A DNA stretch of 64,000 nucleotides from positions 1 to 64,000 of the forward strand of contig URRB01000006.1 of assembly GCA_900550195.1 (NCBI GenBank), written 5' to 3'. Both the position numbers and the translations under genes were made by a program. The stretch is from an uncultured Collinsella sp. (GTDB taxonomy: Bacteria; Actinomycetota; Coriobacteriia; Coriobacteriales; Coriobacteriaceae). The notes under the pieces were generated by a model that saw only the letters and a list, made by a program, of their open reading frames with translations, was not told the DNA's origin and made no database searches. Below, piece by piece: positions 9,428 through 19,338 of this stretch. Position 1 is the stretch's first letter; each line of letters begins with the position of its first letter.

Positions 9428-9848
9428 TGGGATGAGGGTACGTCATTTCAGCTTTATGAGATACGCGACTTCGATTTTGGTTCGGTAATAGTGGGGTACC
9501 GATCCGTGAGTGGCAATCAGCCGGTGCCAAAACGTGCGGCGGCTGTTGTTAAAGGTTTTTGACGGCTATGGGGCGGGTTGGCGGCGTGGGGAGGGGTTTT
9601 CGAATGACCCCGTGGTCAAATAACGTCAAATGTGAGTACTGCTGTTAATGTAGTCTCATAACATTTGGCAAGAATAGAATACCAATTCGACATTATTCTA
9701 TATATCTAACCCACCAAACACGGCATTTTGAGCCTTGGCAAGGCGTGAAATTAATCGAAACGATCGATTCCGGCGAGATTTTGCTGCTACTAATTTGGTG
9801 GCAGTACTCATATTTGCCATTTTTGTCCAGTGGGTACCGCGAGGGGGT
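9428..9848. other. Island intergenic stretch, no gene seen
   Basis: This AT-richer stretch upstream of the helicase gene has no credible ORF. It holds a perfect 8-bp inverted repeat, ATAGAATA (9674-9681) and TATTCTAT (9694-9701), and a direct repeat of TTTGAC near 9610. These may be parts of the helicase promoter or operator, which is unproven. Confidence 0.5.
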
Positions 9849-9974
9849 CTGTTCGACTGGCCCAACGGCCCGGTGATGAGCGCCGGTATGATCAGCCCGC
9901 TCGATCCGGATCTGGTACACATTACTGACGACCTCAACGAGGCCGTCGACATCGCCCTGAGCGGGCTGATGTAG
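9849..9974 (+). pseudogene. Remnant of the LOG-family gene 3' end
   Basis: These 126 bases encode the last 41 residues of the LOG protein in the same frame, from LFDW to the terminal ALSGLM and stop, with 11 mismatches to 5503-5628, mostly at third codon positions. The rest of the gene is absent. The surrounding open frame (from 9735) is fortuitous. It marks the right boundary of the island. Confidence 0.85.
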
Positions 9975-9986
9975 AGTAGCTAAAAT

Positions 9987-10046
9987 GGGACGGGGCTAAA
10001 AAGACTGGTCTGAAACGTTTGATACCAGTCTTTTTAGCCCCGTCCC
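9987..10046. repeat. H5-type hairpin with 23-bp perfect stem
   Basis: The arm starting GGGACGGGGCTAAAAAGAC (9987-10009) is repeated perfectly in inverted orientation at 10024-10046 around a 14-base loop, 12 bases after the LOG remnant stop. T5 lies inside the right arm. A fragment of the same arm (AAAAAGACTGGT) recurs near 51.77 kb. Confidence 0.8.
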
Positions 10047-10062
10047 AAACGAACTGCTTCTA

Positions 10063-10129
10063 AGTTGCGGTGGAATAGGGATTGATTGGCGGCTAATAAG
10101 CCAAAAACAGTCCCCATTTCACCATAACT
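10063..10129. repeat. H1-family hairpin repeat, copy 3
   Basis: Arms at 10063-10081 and 10111-10129 resemble copy 2 (internal CGGCTAATAAG and CAAAAACAGTCC), with a few changes in the right arm. It sits 14 bases past the degV stop on the minus strand. Confidence 0.75.
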
Positions 10130-10142
10130 GATGTGGGCGTCC

Positions 10143-11003
10143 CTAGTGAGTTGGCTGGTAGCGGGGGCAGTAGCTGATGGCGATGGCGTCGATGCCTACA
10201 TGGGTGGCGATGGTGCAGCCGATGGGGCCGGTGCCGGCGTCTACATAGTCTTGGCCTGCGAGCGCTTGGCTGACGAGCTCTTGCTCCTCGGCGGCGCCGG
10301 TCGTGAGCACGCGCACGCTTGAACCCGGATGCTCAGCCAAAAACGCGAGGCAGTCGGCCATGGTGTTGACGACGATGCGCTTGGCGCCGCGGCCCTTCTT
10401 GATGGCCTTGATCTCGCCCGATTTCCACTCCGGCGAAACGGCCAGGCGAATGTTGAGCATCTGCGTGAGTTGGCCGGCGAGCTTGGGCGCGCGGCCGTTC
10501 TTAACGAGGTTCTCGAGCGTGCGGGGAATCAGCAGCAGGTGGGCGTCGGGCAGCGTCGCGCGGATCTGCGCCTCGGTCTCGTCCAGGCTGCGGCCGTCCT
10601 CGCGCATGGCCAGCGCGTACTCCACCAGCAGGCCCTCGGCACCCGAGCCGGTGCGCGAGTCGATGCAGCGCACGTCGAGTTCGTGCGTTTCGGCCGTCAG
10701 GCTGGCGTTGGCATAGCAGGCGGACCACTCGCTGCACAGTGAGATAAAGATGGCGCTATCATGGCCGTCGGCGAGCACGCGGTCAAAGAGTGCCTTGAAC
10801 TCGCCGGCGCTCGGCTGCGAGGTGTGCGGCAGTTGCTCGGAGCCGGCCATGCGCGCGACGTATTCCTCGGCGGTAATCTGCACCTGGTCGAGCAGGTCCT
10901 CGCCCTCGATAATCACATGCAGCGGAATCACGTAAATGCCGAGCTCTTGAGCGTGGGCGGGGGAGATGTCCGACGTGGAGTCGGTTATGATGGCAAAAGA
11001 CAT
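10143..11003 (-). CDS. DegV-family fatty-acid-binding protein
   Basis: The 286-aa protein opens with the DegV signature IITDSTSDIS and contains the SQPS and SRTGSG segments lining the lipid pocket. DegV/FakB proteins bind a fatty acid and present it to a fatty acid kinase. The kinase is not nearby. The start ATG follows AAAGG; an upstream extension has no site. A second, divergent DegV lies at 46149. It is transcribed away from the HAD gene at 11160, and an inverted repeat TGTTGA-4-TCAACA (11096-11111) in the shared intergenic region could be an operator. Confidence 0.85.
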   Translation of the reverse strand: MSFAIITDSTSDISPAHAQELGIYVIPLHVIIEGEDLLDQVQITAEEYVARMAGSEQLPHTSQPSAGEFKALFDRVLADGHDSAIFISLCSEWSACYANASLTAETHELDVRCIDSRTGSGAEGLLVEYALAMREDGRSLDETEAQIRATLPDAHLLLIPRTLENLVKNGRAPKLAGQLTQMLNIRLAVSPEWKSGEIKAIKKGRGAKRIVVNTMADCLAFLAEHPGSSVRVLTTGAAEEQELVSQALAGQDYVDAGTGPIGCTIATHVGIDAIAISYCPRYQPTH

Positions 11004-11159
11004 AATTGCACCTTTCGTTGGGGCGCTTGCGCGCCGCCTTCTGAGAGCAAAGTGCGACAAGTATAGTAGAGTCGTTCCACATTACTAGGTTCAATTGTTG
11101 AATAGTCAACAGTTTGAAGTGTCGGTGTGGAAATCGTCAACTGGGGAAGAGGAATGCCG

Positions 11160-11822
11160 ATGGAGGCGTTGGAGATAGGCAAACGGCCGGTCGTGTTGTT
11201 CGATTTTGACGGCACGGTGGCAGATACGGGCCGGGCAGTGATGACCTCGACGCGCAAGACGCTGGCTGCGCGCGGGTTTTCGGAGGCGCAGATGGGTGAT
11301 CTGCGCCGTATGATCGGGCCGCCCCTGTGGAAGAGCTTTCACGACTTTTACGGCTTTTCCCGCGAGGAGTCGCTTGTGGTGGCCGACGAGTACCGCGCCT
11401 TTTTTGATGAGCTGGGGCCGGAGGAGTACCCCGTGTTCGATGGGGTCCCCGAGCTGCTGGATGGGTTGGCCGCCCAGGGCAAGCGTATGGCCGTGGCGAC
11501 GTCTCGCATGGAGGCGAAGTGCATCGATATGGTTCATGAGCTGGGGCTTTGCCAGTTCGAAGCTGTGGTTGGCATGAATCCGCCGCAGGGACGCGAGACC
11601 AAGGCCGATTCGGTTCGCGATGCCCTGGCGGCGCTCGGCGCGACGGCCGACGATGCCGTGATGATCGGCGATCGCTTTAACGATGTGGAGGGCGCGCACG
11701 CGATGGGCGTGCCGTGCATCGGCATCTATTCGGGCGCGGCAGCGCCGGGGGAGCACGAGGCCGCGGGCGCCGATGCGGTGGTGCACTCGGTGGCCGAGCT
11801 TGCTAAACTTTTCGCTATCTAA
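11160..11822 (+). CDS. HAD-superfamily hydrolase, phosphoglycolate-phosphatase-like
   Basis: The 220-aa protein has motif I FDFDGTVADT, motif II around VATSRME, a lysine-bearing ETKADSV segment and motif IV GDRFNDVEGA, with an alpha-helical cap of the Gph/PpaX type. These enzymes dephosphorylate small phosphate esters or pyrophosphate; the substrate here is unknown. The ATG six bases after AGAGGA is chosen over one directly abutting that site. It precedes the dipeptidase gene by 55 bases in the same direction, so they may be co-transcribed. Confidence 0.85.
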   Translation: MEALEIGKRPVVLFDFDGTVADTGRAVMTSTRKTLAARGFSEAQMGDLRRMIGPPLWKSFHDFYGFSREESLVVADEYRAFFDELGPEEYPVFDGVPELLDGLAAQGKRMAVATSRMEAKCIDMVHELGLCQFEAVVGMNPPQGRETKADSVRDALAALGATADDAVMIGDRFNDVEGAHAMGVPCIGIYSGAAAPGEHEAAGADAVVHSVAELAKLFAI

Positions 11823-11877
11823 TAGACATAATGTGAGGGGCGGGCGTACCCGTCGCTCATTGGTAAGGAGGTCGTTC

Positions 11878-13314
11878 ATGAATCAGGTGGAGCAGAGCGT
11901 TGCCGAGTATGTCGACGAGGTCTGGGAGGATGTCGTTGCCGATATCGAACAACTGGTGAGCTATCCGTCCGTGGCCGTTGCTGCCGATGCGGAGCCCGGT
12001 GCGCCGTTTGGCCGCCCGGTCCGTGACGCGCTCGATTGCGCGCTCGGCATTGCGCAAAAGCTCGGCTATCAGACGAGCGACGACGGGGGCTATGTGGGAA
12101 TCGCCGATATCCCGGGTCGCGGCGACAAGCAGCTCGCGACTATCTGCCACGTGGACGTGGTTCCCGCTGGCCCCGGTTGGAACACCGACCCGTTTGCGAT
12201 GGAGCGCCGCGAGGGCTGGCTGCTCGGTCGCGGCGTGATTGACGACAAGGGTCCGGCGGTGCTGTCGCTCTACGCCGGCGCTTATCTGCTCAAGCACGGC
12301 ATTACCCCGCGCTATGCTTTCCGCGCGCTGCTGGGCTGCGATGAGGAAGTGGGCATGTCCGACGTTCACCATTATCTGGAGAACCACGCAGACCCCGACT
12401 TTTTGTTTACGCCCGATGCCGAGTTCCCGGTCTGCAATGCCGAGAAGGGCCAGTTTGGGGCGACGTTCGTGAGCTCCAAGATCGACGGCGGGCGCATCGT
12501 GTCGTGGAGCGGCGCCGAGGCGAGCAATGCCATTCCGTCGCAGTCCATCTGCGAGCTCGCGATTGCCGCCGATGAGCTGCCGGCGCCGGTCGAGAACGCC
12601 GATCGCCTTGAGATCACGACACTCGATAACGGGCATGCGCAGATTTTTGCCCACGGCATTGGCGGTCATGCCTCGATGCCTGAGGGCACTATCAACGCTG
12701 TCGGCCTGATCGTGGCGTATCTGCGCGAGGCCGAGGACGCGTTTGGCGCCCGTGACAAGCGCCTGTTGACGCCCGCCGAGCACGAGTTTGTCAAGTTTTT
12801 GGCCTTTGTGCATGCGGACGCCTATGGCCGCGGCCTGGGTATCGATGCGACGAGTCCGGCGTTTGGCCCGCTTACCTGCAACGCTGGCGTCATCCGCGTG
12901 GCGGATGGCCATATCGAGCAGGTCATCGACGTGCGCTTCCCCGACAGCACGAGTGCCGATACCATCCGCGAGCAGCTCGATCCGCTCGTGGGCCGTTTCG
13001 GCGTGACGTGCCAGCTGGGTCGCGCGAAGGTGCCGTTCTCGGTCTCTGCCGATGATCCGGCCGTGAAGGCGCTTATCGATACCTATAACGAGTTCACCGG
13101 CAAGCATGCTGAACCCTTTGCCATGGGCGGCGGCACGTACGCGCGCAACTTTGCCCGCGCCGTCTCGTTTGGCCCCGAGGAGACCGGCCTGGAGCTGCCC
13201 TCGTGGGGCGGCCAGATGCACGGCCCCAACGAGTGCGCCAACGAGGAACAGCTCAAGCAGGCGCTCAAGATCTATATTGTTGCGATCCTCCGTTTGAATG
13301 AATTAGAGCTTTAA
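11878..13314 (+). CDS. Sapep/PepV-type M20 metallodipeptidase
   Basis: The 478-aa enzyme shows the M20 metal-site motifs: CHVDVVPAG, the bridging-Asp region GRGVIDDKGP, CDEEVGM with catalytic Glu, FTPDAEFPV, and a late MHGPNE histidine motif. The lid domain lies in the middle. The length fits Sapep and PepV dipeptidases, which release amino acids from dipeptides in the cytoplasm. The start follows AAGGAGGTCGTTC; the frame is open much further upstream, over the HAD gene, but that is a shadow. An H1 hairpin follows 22 bases after the stop. Confidence 0.9.
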   Translation: MNQVEQSVAEYVDEVWEDVVADIEQLVSYPSVAVAADAEPGAPFGRPVRDALDCALGIAQKLGYQTSDDGGYVGIADIPGRGDKQLATICHVDVVPAGPGWNTDPFAMERREGWLLGRGVIDDKGPAVLSLYAGAYLLKHGITPRYAFRALLGCDEEVGMSDVHHYLENHADPDFLFTPDAEFPVCNAEKGQFGATFVSSKIDGGRIVSWSGAEASNAIPSQSICELAIAADELPAPVENADRLEITTLDNGHAQIFAHGIGGHASMPEGTINAVGLIVAYLREAEDAFGARDKRLLTPAEHEFVKFLAFVHADAYGRGLGIDATSPAFGPLTCNAGVIRVADGHIEQVIDVRFPDSTSADTIREQLDPLVGRFGVTCQLGRAKVPFSVSADDPAVKALIDTYNEFTGKHAEPFAMGGGTYARNFARAVSFGPEETGLELPSWGGQMHGPNECANEEQLKQALKIYIVAILRLNELEL

Positions 13315-13336
13315 GGTCTCGCGGTTTCCCAATCTA

Positions 13337-13403
13337 AGTTGCGGTGGAATAGTTCCTAGAATGGGCCATTTGATGGCCAAGCAGGAACTATTTCACCGCA
13401 ACT
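13337..13403. repeat. H1-family hairpin repeat, copy 4
   Basis: Arms 13337-13355 and 13385-13403 start AGTTGCGGTG and end CACCGCAACT, with inner ends AGTTC and GAACT as in copy 1. It lies between the dipeptidase and the pst operon. I see no further gene or clear Pho box between 13404 and 13608. Confidence 0.8.
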
Positions 13404-13608
13404 TTGTTTTTATTGGTGTAAAAGGCGGGTCATGCTTGGTGGCGGGTTTGTTATTCGTTTGTAAAGGCCGTGCTGCGCTTGCGGTAAGGGTCTATCAAAT
13501 GCCCGTAAGAAACCGTAGTTGGCGCGGACGCTGCCCGGTCGGGGCCGTATCTTTCCAAACAGCAAAGCGGGTGGGGTGCCCGCGAGTCGCATGTATGAAA
13601 GGAAGATC

Positions 13609-14547
13609 ATGCTCGATCAGGCTTATTCTCGTCGTCAGTTTCTCGGCCTCGCTGGTGGTTTTGCCAGCATCGTCGGTCTCGGTCTCGTTGGTTGCGGCGG
13701 CTCCGGCGCATCCGATGCCGCCGACAAGGGTAGCGCCGCTGCTGCCGAGTCCGTCTCCGGCGAGGTGACTTACGACGGTGCCTCTTCGTTCCAGGCTCTC
13801 GTCGAGGCCGCTGCCGAGAAGTTCATGGATGCCAACCCGGACGTCTCCGTTTCCGGCTCGGGTAACGGTTCGGGCAAGGGCCTGACCGCTGTTGCCGCCG
13901 GCACCGTCACCATCGGCAACTCCGACGTCTTCGCCGAGACCAAGCTCGAGGCCGACCAGGTCAAGAACCTCGTCGACCACGAGGTTGCCGTCGTGGGCAT
14001 GGGCCCCGTCGTTTCCAAGAACGTGACGGTCGACGACCTGTCCCTCGAGCAGCTCAAGGGCATCTTCTCCGGCCAGATCACCAACTGGAAGGAGGTCGGC
14101 GGCGACGACGCCAAGATCGTCGTTCTCAACCGCAAGGCTGGCTCTGGCACCCGTGCCACCTTCGAGGCCGCCGTTTTTGGCGACGAGGCCGTCGACTTTA
14201 AGGGCGACGCCGAACTCGACAAGTCCGGCGATGTCCAGACTCAGATGGGCAGTACCGACAACGCCATCTCCTACCTCGACTTCTCGCACTTTGATGACTC
14301 CAAGTTCAACGCCATCAAGGTCGAGGGCGTCGAGCCCAAGAGCAAGAATGTCACCGACGACTCCTTCAAGATCTGGGCTACCGAGCACATGTACTGCGCT
14401 AAGGATGCCGACGAGGCCACCAAGGCCTTCCTGGAGTTCATGCTTTCCGATGACGTCCAGGGCAAGCTCGTCGAGGAGCAGGGCTTTATCCCCGTCTCTG
14501 CCATGAAGGTCGTCAAGGACGCCAGCGGCAAGGTCTCCGCTAAATAA
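13609..14547 (+). CDS. pstS: Phosphate ABC transporter, substrate-binding lipoprotein
   Basis: The 312-aa precursor starts with a twin-arginine-like SRRQFLGLAGG segment and a lipobox ending LVGCGG, so it should be exported (possibly by Tat) and lipid-anchored on the outer face of the membrane. Phosphate-binding motifs include GSGNGSGKG, the variable-loop GNSD and AGSGTRATFE. The start follows GAAAGGAAG; the ORF continues upstream without a site. It is the first gene of pstS-pstC-pstA-pstB. Confidence 0.92.
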   Translation: MLDQAYSRRQFLGLAGGFASIVGLGLVGCGGSGASDAADKGSAAAAESVSGEVTYDGASSFQALVEAAAEKFMDANPDVSVSGSGNGSGKGLTAVAAGTVTIGNSDVFAETKLEADQVKNLVDHEVAVVGMGPVVSKNVTVDDLSLEQLKGIFSGQITNWKEVGGDDAKIVVLNRKAGSGTRATFEAAVFGDEAVDFKGDAELDKSGDVQTQMGSTDNAISYLDFSHFDDSKFNAIKVEGVEPKSKNVTDDSFKIWATEHMYCAKDADEATKAFLEFMLSDDVQGKLVEEQGFIPVSAMKVVKDASGKVSAK

Positions 14548-14571
14548 GTAATCGCCCCGGAAAGGTTTGCA

Positions 14572-15480
14572 ATGGCAAAACAGCTGCCAAAGCGCGACCT
14601 TGAGAACGTGGGCCTGGGCGTCACGGGCGCGTGCGTTGCGCTCGTGACGCTTGTCGTTGCCGCGCTCATCTTTATGGTCGCCCAAAAGGGCCTCTCGGCT
14701 TTTCTCAAGGACGGCGTTTCGGTCGTCGAGTTCTTCACCGGCACCAAGTGGGACCTGGCCAACACAGCCGAAAGCGGCCTGCCCTACACCGGCGCCCTGC
14801 CCCTGATTGTCACCTCGTTTGCGGTCATGGTGCTCTCCACGCTCATCGCGCTGCCCATCGCCATCGGCTCTGCCATCTTTGCGGTCGAGATTAGCCCTAA
14901 GTTTGGCTCTAAGATCTTTCAGCCGCTCATTGAGCTTTTGACCGGCATCCCCTCGGTCGTCTTTGGCCTGATCGGTTTTCACGTGGTCGTCGGTCTTATG
15001 AAGAGCGTTTTCCACGTGAGCACGGGCCTGGGCATCTTGCCCGGCGCCATCGTGCTGGCCGTCATGATCCTGCCGACCATGACCACGCTTTCGGTCGATG
15101 GCCTGCGCGCCGTGCCCGACAGCTACCGACAGGGCTCGCTCGCGCTGGGCTATACCCGCTGGCAGACCATCTGGCACGTGGTGCTCAAGTCCGCCATGCC
15201 GTCGCTCATGACCGCGGTCATCCTTGGCATGACCCGCGCCTTTGGCGAGACGCTCGCCGTGCGCATGGTCATCGGCGGTATCGAGGCCATGCCGACGTCG
15301 CTGCTGTCGCCGGCGTCCACCATCACCACCACGCTCACCACGTCTATGGCGGTCTATGCCGAGGGCTCGGCCCAGGACGATGTTCTGTGGGCGCTCGGTC
15401 TGCTGCTGATGGGCATGAGTCTCATCTTCATCCTGATCATCCACCTTATCGGCCGCAAGGGGGCGAAGGCTCGTGGCTAG
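14572..15480 (+). CDS. pstC: Phosphate ABC transporter permease
   Basis: The 302-aa integral membrane protein has about six hydrophobic segments and a cytoplasmic binding-protein-dependent-permease (EAA-like) loop with the GYTRWQTIWHVVLKSAMPSL stretch. Its length and order identify it as PstC rather than PstA. It starts 24 bases after pstS, with GGAAAGG upstream, and its final codons overlap the GTG start of pstA by eight bases, so translation is coupled. Confidence 0.92.
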   Translation: MAKQLPKRDLENVGLGVTGACVALVTLVVAALIFMVAQKGLSAFLKDGVSVVEFFTGTKWDLANTAESGLPYTGALPLIVTSFAVMVLSTLIALPIAIGSAIFAVEISPKFGSKIFQPLIELLTGIPSVVFGLIGFHVVVGLMKSVFHVSTGLGILPGAIVLAVMILPTMTTLSVDGLRAVPDSYRQGSLALGYTRWQTIWHVVLKSAMPSLMTAVILGMTRAFGETLAVRMVIGGIEAMPTSLLSPASTITTTLTTSMAVYAEGSAQDDVLWALGLLLMGMSLIFILIIHLIGRKGAKARG

Positions 15481-16395
15481 CACGCGTATCCACATCGACG
15501 AGGCGAGGCTCGGGCGTGTCCAAAAGCAGGACCGCTTCGCCACGGGCGTGTTGACGGCGATCGTCGCCATCGTCATGCTCATCGTCGTCTCCATGGTGGC
15601 CTATATCCTGTTCGAGGGCATCTCGACGCTGTTCCAGCCGGGCTTTCTCACGGAGCCGTCGCGCGCCAACGGAACGCAGGGCGGCGTGCTCTACCAGCTG
15701 TTCGACTCGTTCTACCTGCTGCTGATCACCCTGATCATCTCGGTGCCCATCAGCCTGGGTGGCGCGGTCTTTTTGGTTGAGTACGCACCCGACGGACCCG
15801 TCCGCGACATTGCCTCCACCGCCATCGAGACGCTGTCCTCGCTGCCTTCCATCGTTGTCGGCATGTTCGGTTTTCTGGTGTTCTCGGTGTAGCTGGGCTG
15901 GAAGTACTCCATCATCTCCGGCGCCGTCGCGCTCACCATGTTCAATATCCCCATTCTGGTGCGCGTGATCCAGCAGGCGCTCGAGGACGTGCCGCAGGCC
16001 CAGCGCGATGCGTGCCTGGCCATGGGCCTCACCCGCTGGGAGGCCATGCTGCACATCCTGATTCCCGAGGCCATGCCCGCTATCGTGACCGGCATCGTGC
16101 TTTCGGCCGGCCGCGTCTTTGGCGAGGCCGCGGCGCTGCTCTTTACCTCGGGCATGAGCTCGCCGGTTCGCCTCAACTTCTTGAGCCTTAACCTGTCGAG
16201 CCCTACTTGCGCCTGGAACGTGTTCCGCCCCGGTGAGTCGCTCGCCGTGCATATCTACAAGATCTATGGCGAAGGCAGCCCCGAGGCCCAGCAGATCGTT
16301 TGGGGTACCGCGGCACTGCTGATGATTTGCGTGCTGCTGTTTAACGTAATCGCCCGCATTGTGGGCAAGCAACTGGCAAGGAAGATGACGGCCGA

Positions 16396-16399
<4 letters not shown>
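15473..16399 (+). pseudogene. pstA: Phosphate ABC transporter permease, interrupted by an in-frame amber codon
   Basis: The frame runs from a GTG overlapping pstC to 16399 and encodes a full 308-codon PstA, but codon 140 (15890-15892) is TAG, between FLVFSV and LGWKYSII. A CAG (Gln) to TAG change would explain it. Upstream and downstream parts are otherwise intact and in the same frame, including the EAA loop MGLTRWEAMLHILIPEAMPA. As written the gene yields a 139-aa fragment without the C-terminal membrane helices. A sequencing error, recent mutation or nonsense suppression are the alternatives. Its end overlaps the pstB start (ATGA). Confidence 0.85.
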
Positions 16400-17268
<869 letters not shown>

Positions 17269-17325
17269 TCCGGGACATGCTTGAGGCCCGCGGCGGCCAC
17301 GGTTGCCGCGGGACTGATTGGAGAA

Positions 17326-17360
17326 GCGGGTCATCTCTTGTGGGAGATGGCCCGCCTTTT
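17326..17360 (+). terminator. Intrinsic terminator of the pst operon
   Basis: GCGGGTCATCTC (17326-17337) pairs with GAGATGGCCCGC (17344-17355) with one mismatch and is followed by CTTTT. A further inverted repeat, CCCGCGGC/GCCGCGGG, lies just upstream. Confidence 0.75.
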
Positions 17361-17377
17361 ACTCTGCGACCGAAACG

Positions 17378-17412
17378 ACCACCACAAAGGGGACAGGCGC
17401 CTTCGTGGTGGT
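17378..17412 (+). repeat. H2-family hairpin repeat, copy 1
   Basis: ACCACCACAAAGG (17378-17390) and CCTTCGTGGTGGT (17400-17412) enclose GGACAGGCG. One position in the right arm differs from the perfect copies. It lies between the pst terminator and the ABC-F gene. Confidence 0.8.
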
Positions 17413-17472
17413 TTGGGGTGGGGCTCGCTGCTATCATGGACAACGTTGAATTTCTACGAAGGAGCAGGGCAT

Positions 17473-19332
17473 ATGGCGATTCTTTTGGGATGCGATTCCG
17501 TCAGCCTAGAGTTTCCCACCAAGCATATTTTCGATAGCGTGACGCTCGGCGTGGGCGAGGGCGACCGCATTGGTATTGTCGGTAAAAACGGCGACGGCAA
17601 GTCGACGCTGCTGAGCGTGCTCGCTGGCACGCTGGAGCCCGACGACGGACGCGTGACGCACCGCCGCGGCACGACGATCGGTCTGCTCGGCCAAAAGGAC
17701 AACCTGGTCGATACTGATACCGTGCATCATGCCGTTGTGGGCGACGCCCCCGAGTACGAGTGGGCGTCGAGCCCCCGCACGCGCCAGATCCTCGTCGGCC
17801 TCATCAGCGATGTGCCCTGGGAGGGCACGGTGGGCGAGCTTTCGGGCGGTCAGCGCCGTCGCGTGGACCTCGCGCGCTTGCTGATCGGCGATTACGACGT
17901 GCTCATGCTCGACGAGCCCACCAACCACCTGGATATGCGCACCATCAACTGGCTCGCGCGTCACTTAAAGGCCCGCTGGCAGCGCGGCCAGGGTGCCATG
18001 CTCGTGGTCACGCACGACCGCTGGTTCTTGGACGAGGTCTGCACCAGCATGTGGGAGGTCCACGACGGCCAGGTCGATCCCTTCGAGGGCGGCTATTCGG
18101 CATACATCCTGCAGCGCGTGGAGCGCGACCGCATGGCCGCCGTTACCGAGGAGCGCCGTCGCAACATGGCGCGCAAGGAGCTCGCGTGGCTGAGCCGCGG
18201 TGCCCAGGCTCGTTCCACCAAGCCCAAGTTTCGCGTGGATGCCGCTCGTGAGCTGATCGCCGACGTGCCGCCCGTGCGTGACGAGCTGGAGCTCAAGCGC
18301 CTGGCCGTGAGCCGCCTGGGCAAGCAGGTTATCGATGTGGTCGACGTGGACGCCGGCTATGCCGATACCGACGGCGCGCCCAAGCAGGTACTCTCCGACG
18401 TGACCTGGCTCATTGGTGCGGGCGACCGCTATGGTCTTTTGGGCGAGAATGGCGCTGGCAAGTCGACGCTGCTTGATGTGATCCAGGGCAAAATTGCGCC
18501 CACGCGCGGCCGCGTGAAGATTGGCCAGACAGTGCGCTTTGGCGTGCTGTCGCAGCAGCTCGAGGAGCTCGAGCCCTACATGGGCGACACGATCCGCGAG
18601 GTGCTCAGCCACTATAAGAAGTACTACGTCATCGACGGCAAGGAGACTTCGCCCGAGAAGCTTTGCGAGCGCCTGGGCTTTACGACGCAGCAGCTCTGGA
18701 GCCGCATCGGCGATCTTTCGGGCGGCCAGCGCCGTCGCCTGTCGCTGTTGCTGACGATTCTGGACGAGCCCAACGTGCTCATCCTGGACGAGCCGGGCAA
18801 CGACCTGGATACCGACATGCTCGCGATTGTCGAGGACCTGCTGGACGGCTGGCCCGGCACGCTGATCCTGGTGACGCACGACCGCTTTTTGATGGAGCGC
18901 GTGACCGACCAGCAGTGGGCGCTGCTCGACGGCCACCTGACGCATATGCCCGGTGGCGTGGACCAGTACCTGCGCCTGTGCAACGCTACCGCCGAGGGCG
19001 AGCCCGTGGGCGCGCCGAGCGCCAAGACCGGCACGTTCGACACCGGTGCCGCGGCAGCTGCGGCCGAAAAGCCCAAGTCGAGCGGTCAGCCCAACGGCCT
19101 GTCCAACGCCGAGCGCCAGAAGCTCCGCCGCGAGGTGAGTTCGCTCGAGCGCAAGATGGAGACGCAGCGCACCCGCGTTGAGGAGGCCGAGGCAGCAATG
19201 GCCCAAGTCGATCCCACCAACTACACGGCGCTCGGCGAGCAGCAGGCAAAGATCGACGAGGCTCACGCCGCCATGGACGAGCTGGAGATGGCGTGGCTCG
19301 AGGCGAGCGAAAAGCTCGAGGGCGAGGAGTAG
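17473..19332 (+). CDS. ABC-F family ATPase (Uup-like)
   Basis: The 619-aa soluble protein has two ABC cassettes in tandem without membrane segments. The first has GKNGDGKST, LSGGQRRRVDL and DEPTNHLD; the second has GENGAGKST, LSGGQRRRLSL and DEPGNDLD, where Gly replaces the usual Thr. An Ala-rich linker and a C-terminal coiled coil (about 545-619) resemble Uup. ABC-F proteins act on ribosomes, aiding translation or protecting against antibiotics, and Uup also affects transposon excision. Start: ATG eight bases after AAGGAG. Which ABC-F subfamily applies is not settled. Confidence 0.85.
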   Translation: MAILLGCDSVSLEFPTKHIFDSVTLGVGEGDRIGIVGKNGDGKSTLLSVLAGTLEPDDGRVTHRRGTTIGLLGQKDNLVDTDTVHHAVVGDAPEYEWASSPRTRQILVGLISDVPWEGTVGELSGGQRRRVDLARLLIGDYDVLMLDEPTNHLDMRTINWLARHLKARWQRGQGAMLVVTHDRWFLDEVCTSMWEVHDGQVDPFEGGYSAYILQRVERDRMAAVTEERRRNMARKELAWLSRGAQARSTKPKFRVDAARELIADVPPVRDELELKRLAVSRLGKQVIDVVDVDAGYADTDGAPKQVLSDVTWLIGAGDRYGLLGENGAGKSTLLDVIQGKIAPTRGRVKIGQTVRFGVLSQQLEELEPYMGDTIREVLSHYKKYYVIDGKETSPEKLCERLGFTTQQLWSRIGDLSGGQRRRLSLLLTILDEPNVLILDEPGNDLDTDMLAIVEDLLDGWPGTLILVTHDRFLMERVTDQQWALLDGHLTHMPGGVDQYLRLCNATAEGEPVGAPSAKTGTFDTGAAAAAAEKPKSSGQPNGLSNAERQKLRREVSSLERKMETQRTRVEEAEAAMAQVDPTNYTALGEQQAKIDEAHAAMDELEMAWLEASEKLEGEE

Positions 19333-19338
19333 ACGAGG

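Larger units (their letters stand above)
5629..9974. mobile_element. Putative genomic island bounded by duplicated LOG gene 3' ends
   Basis: Bases 5503-5628 and 9849-9974 are the same gene end in direct orientation with 11 mismatches, most of them synonymous. The DNA between them encodes a RelB/YafQ pair and a TOTE-like primase-helicase, and its codon use and local GC are less extreme than in the flanks. No integrase is present. The layout fits an element integrated at, or recombined through, a gene 3' end that brought its own copy of that end. A tandem LOG gene later replaced by the island would look similar. Confidence 0.6.

Noticed and set aside
9735..9974. 79-codon ORF at the right end of the island
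   Set aside because: Only its last 41 codons have homology (to the LOG gene 3' end); the first part is AT-rich intergenic DNA, so it is a remnant rather than a gene.
15890..15892. Programmed recoding of the pstA amber codon
   Set aside because: No stimulatory structure or selenocysteine/pyrrolysine context is visible, and a CAG to TAG mutation or base-calling error is simpler.
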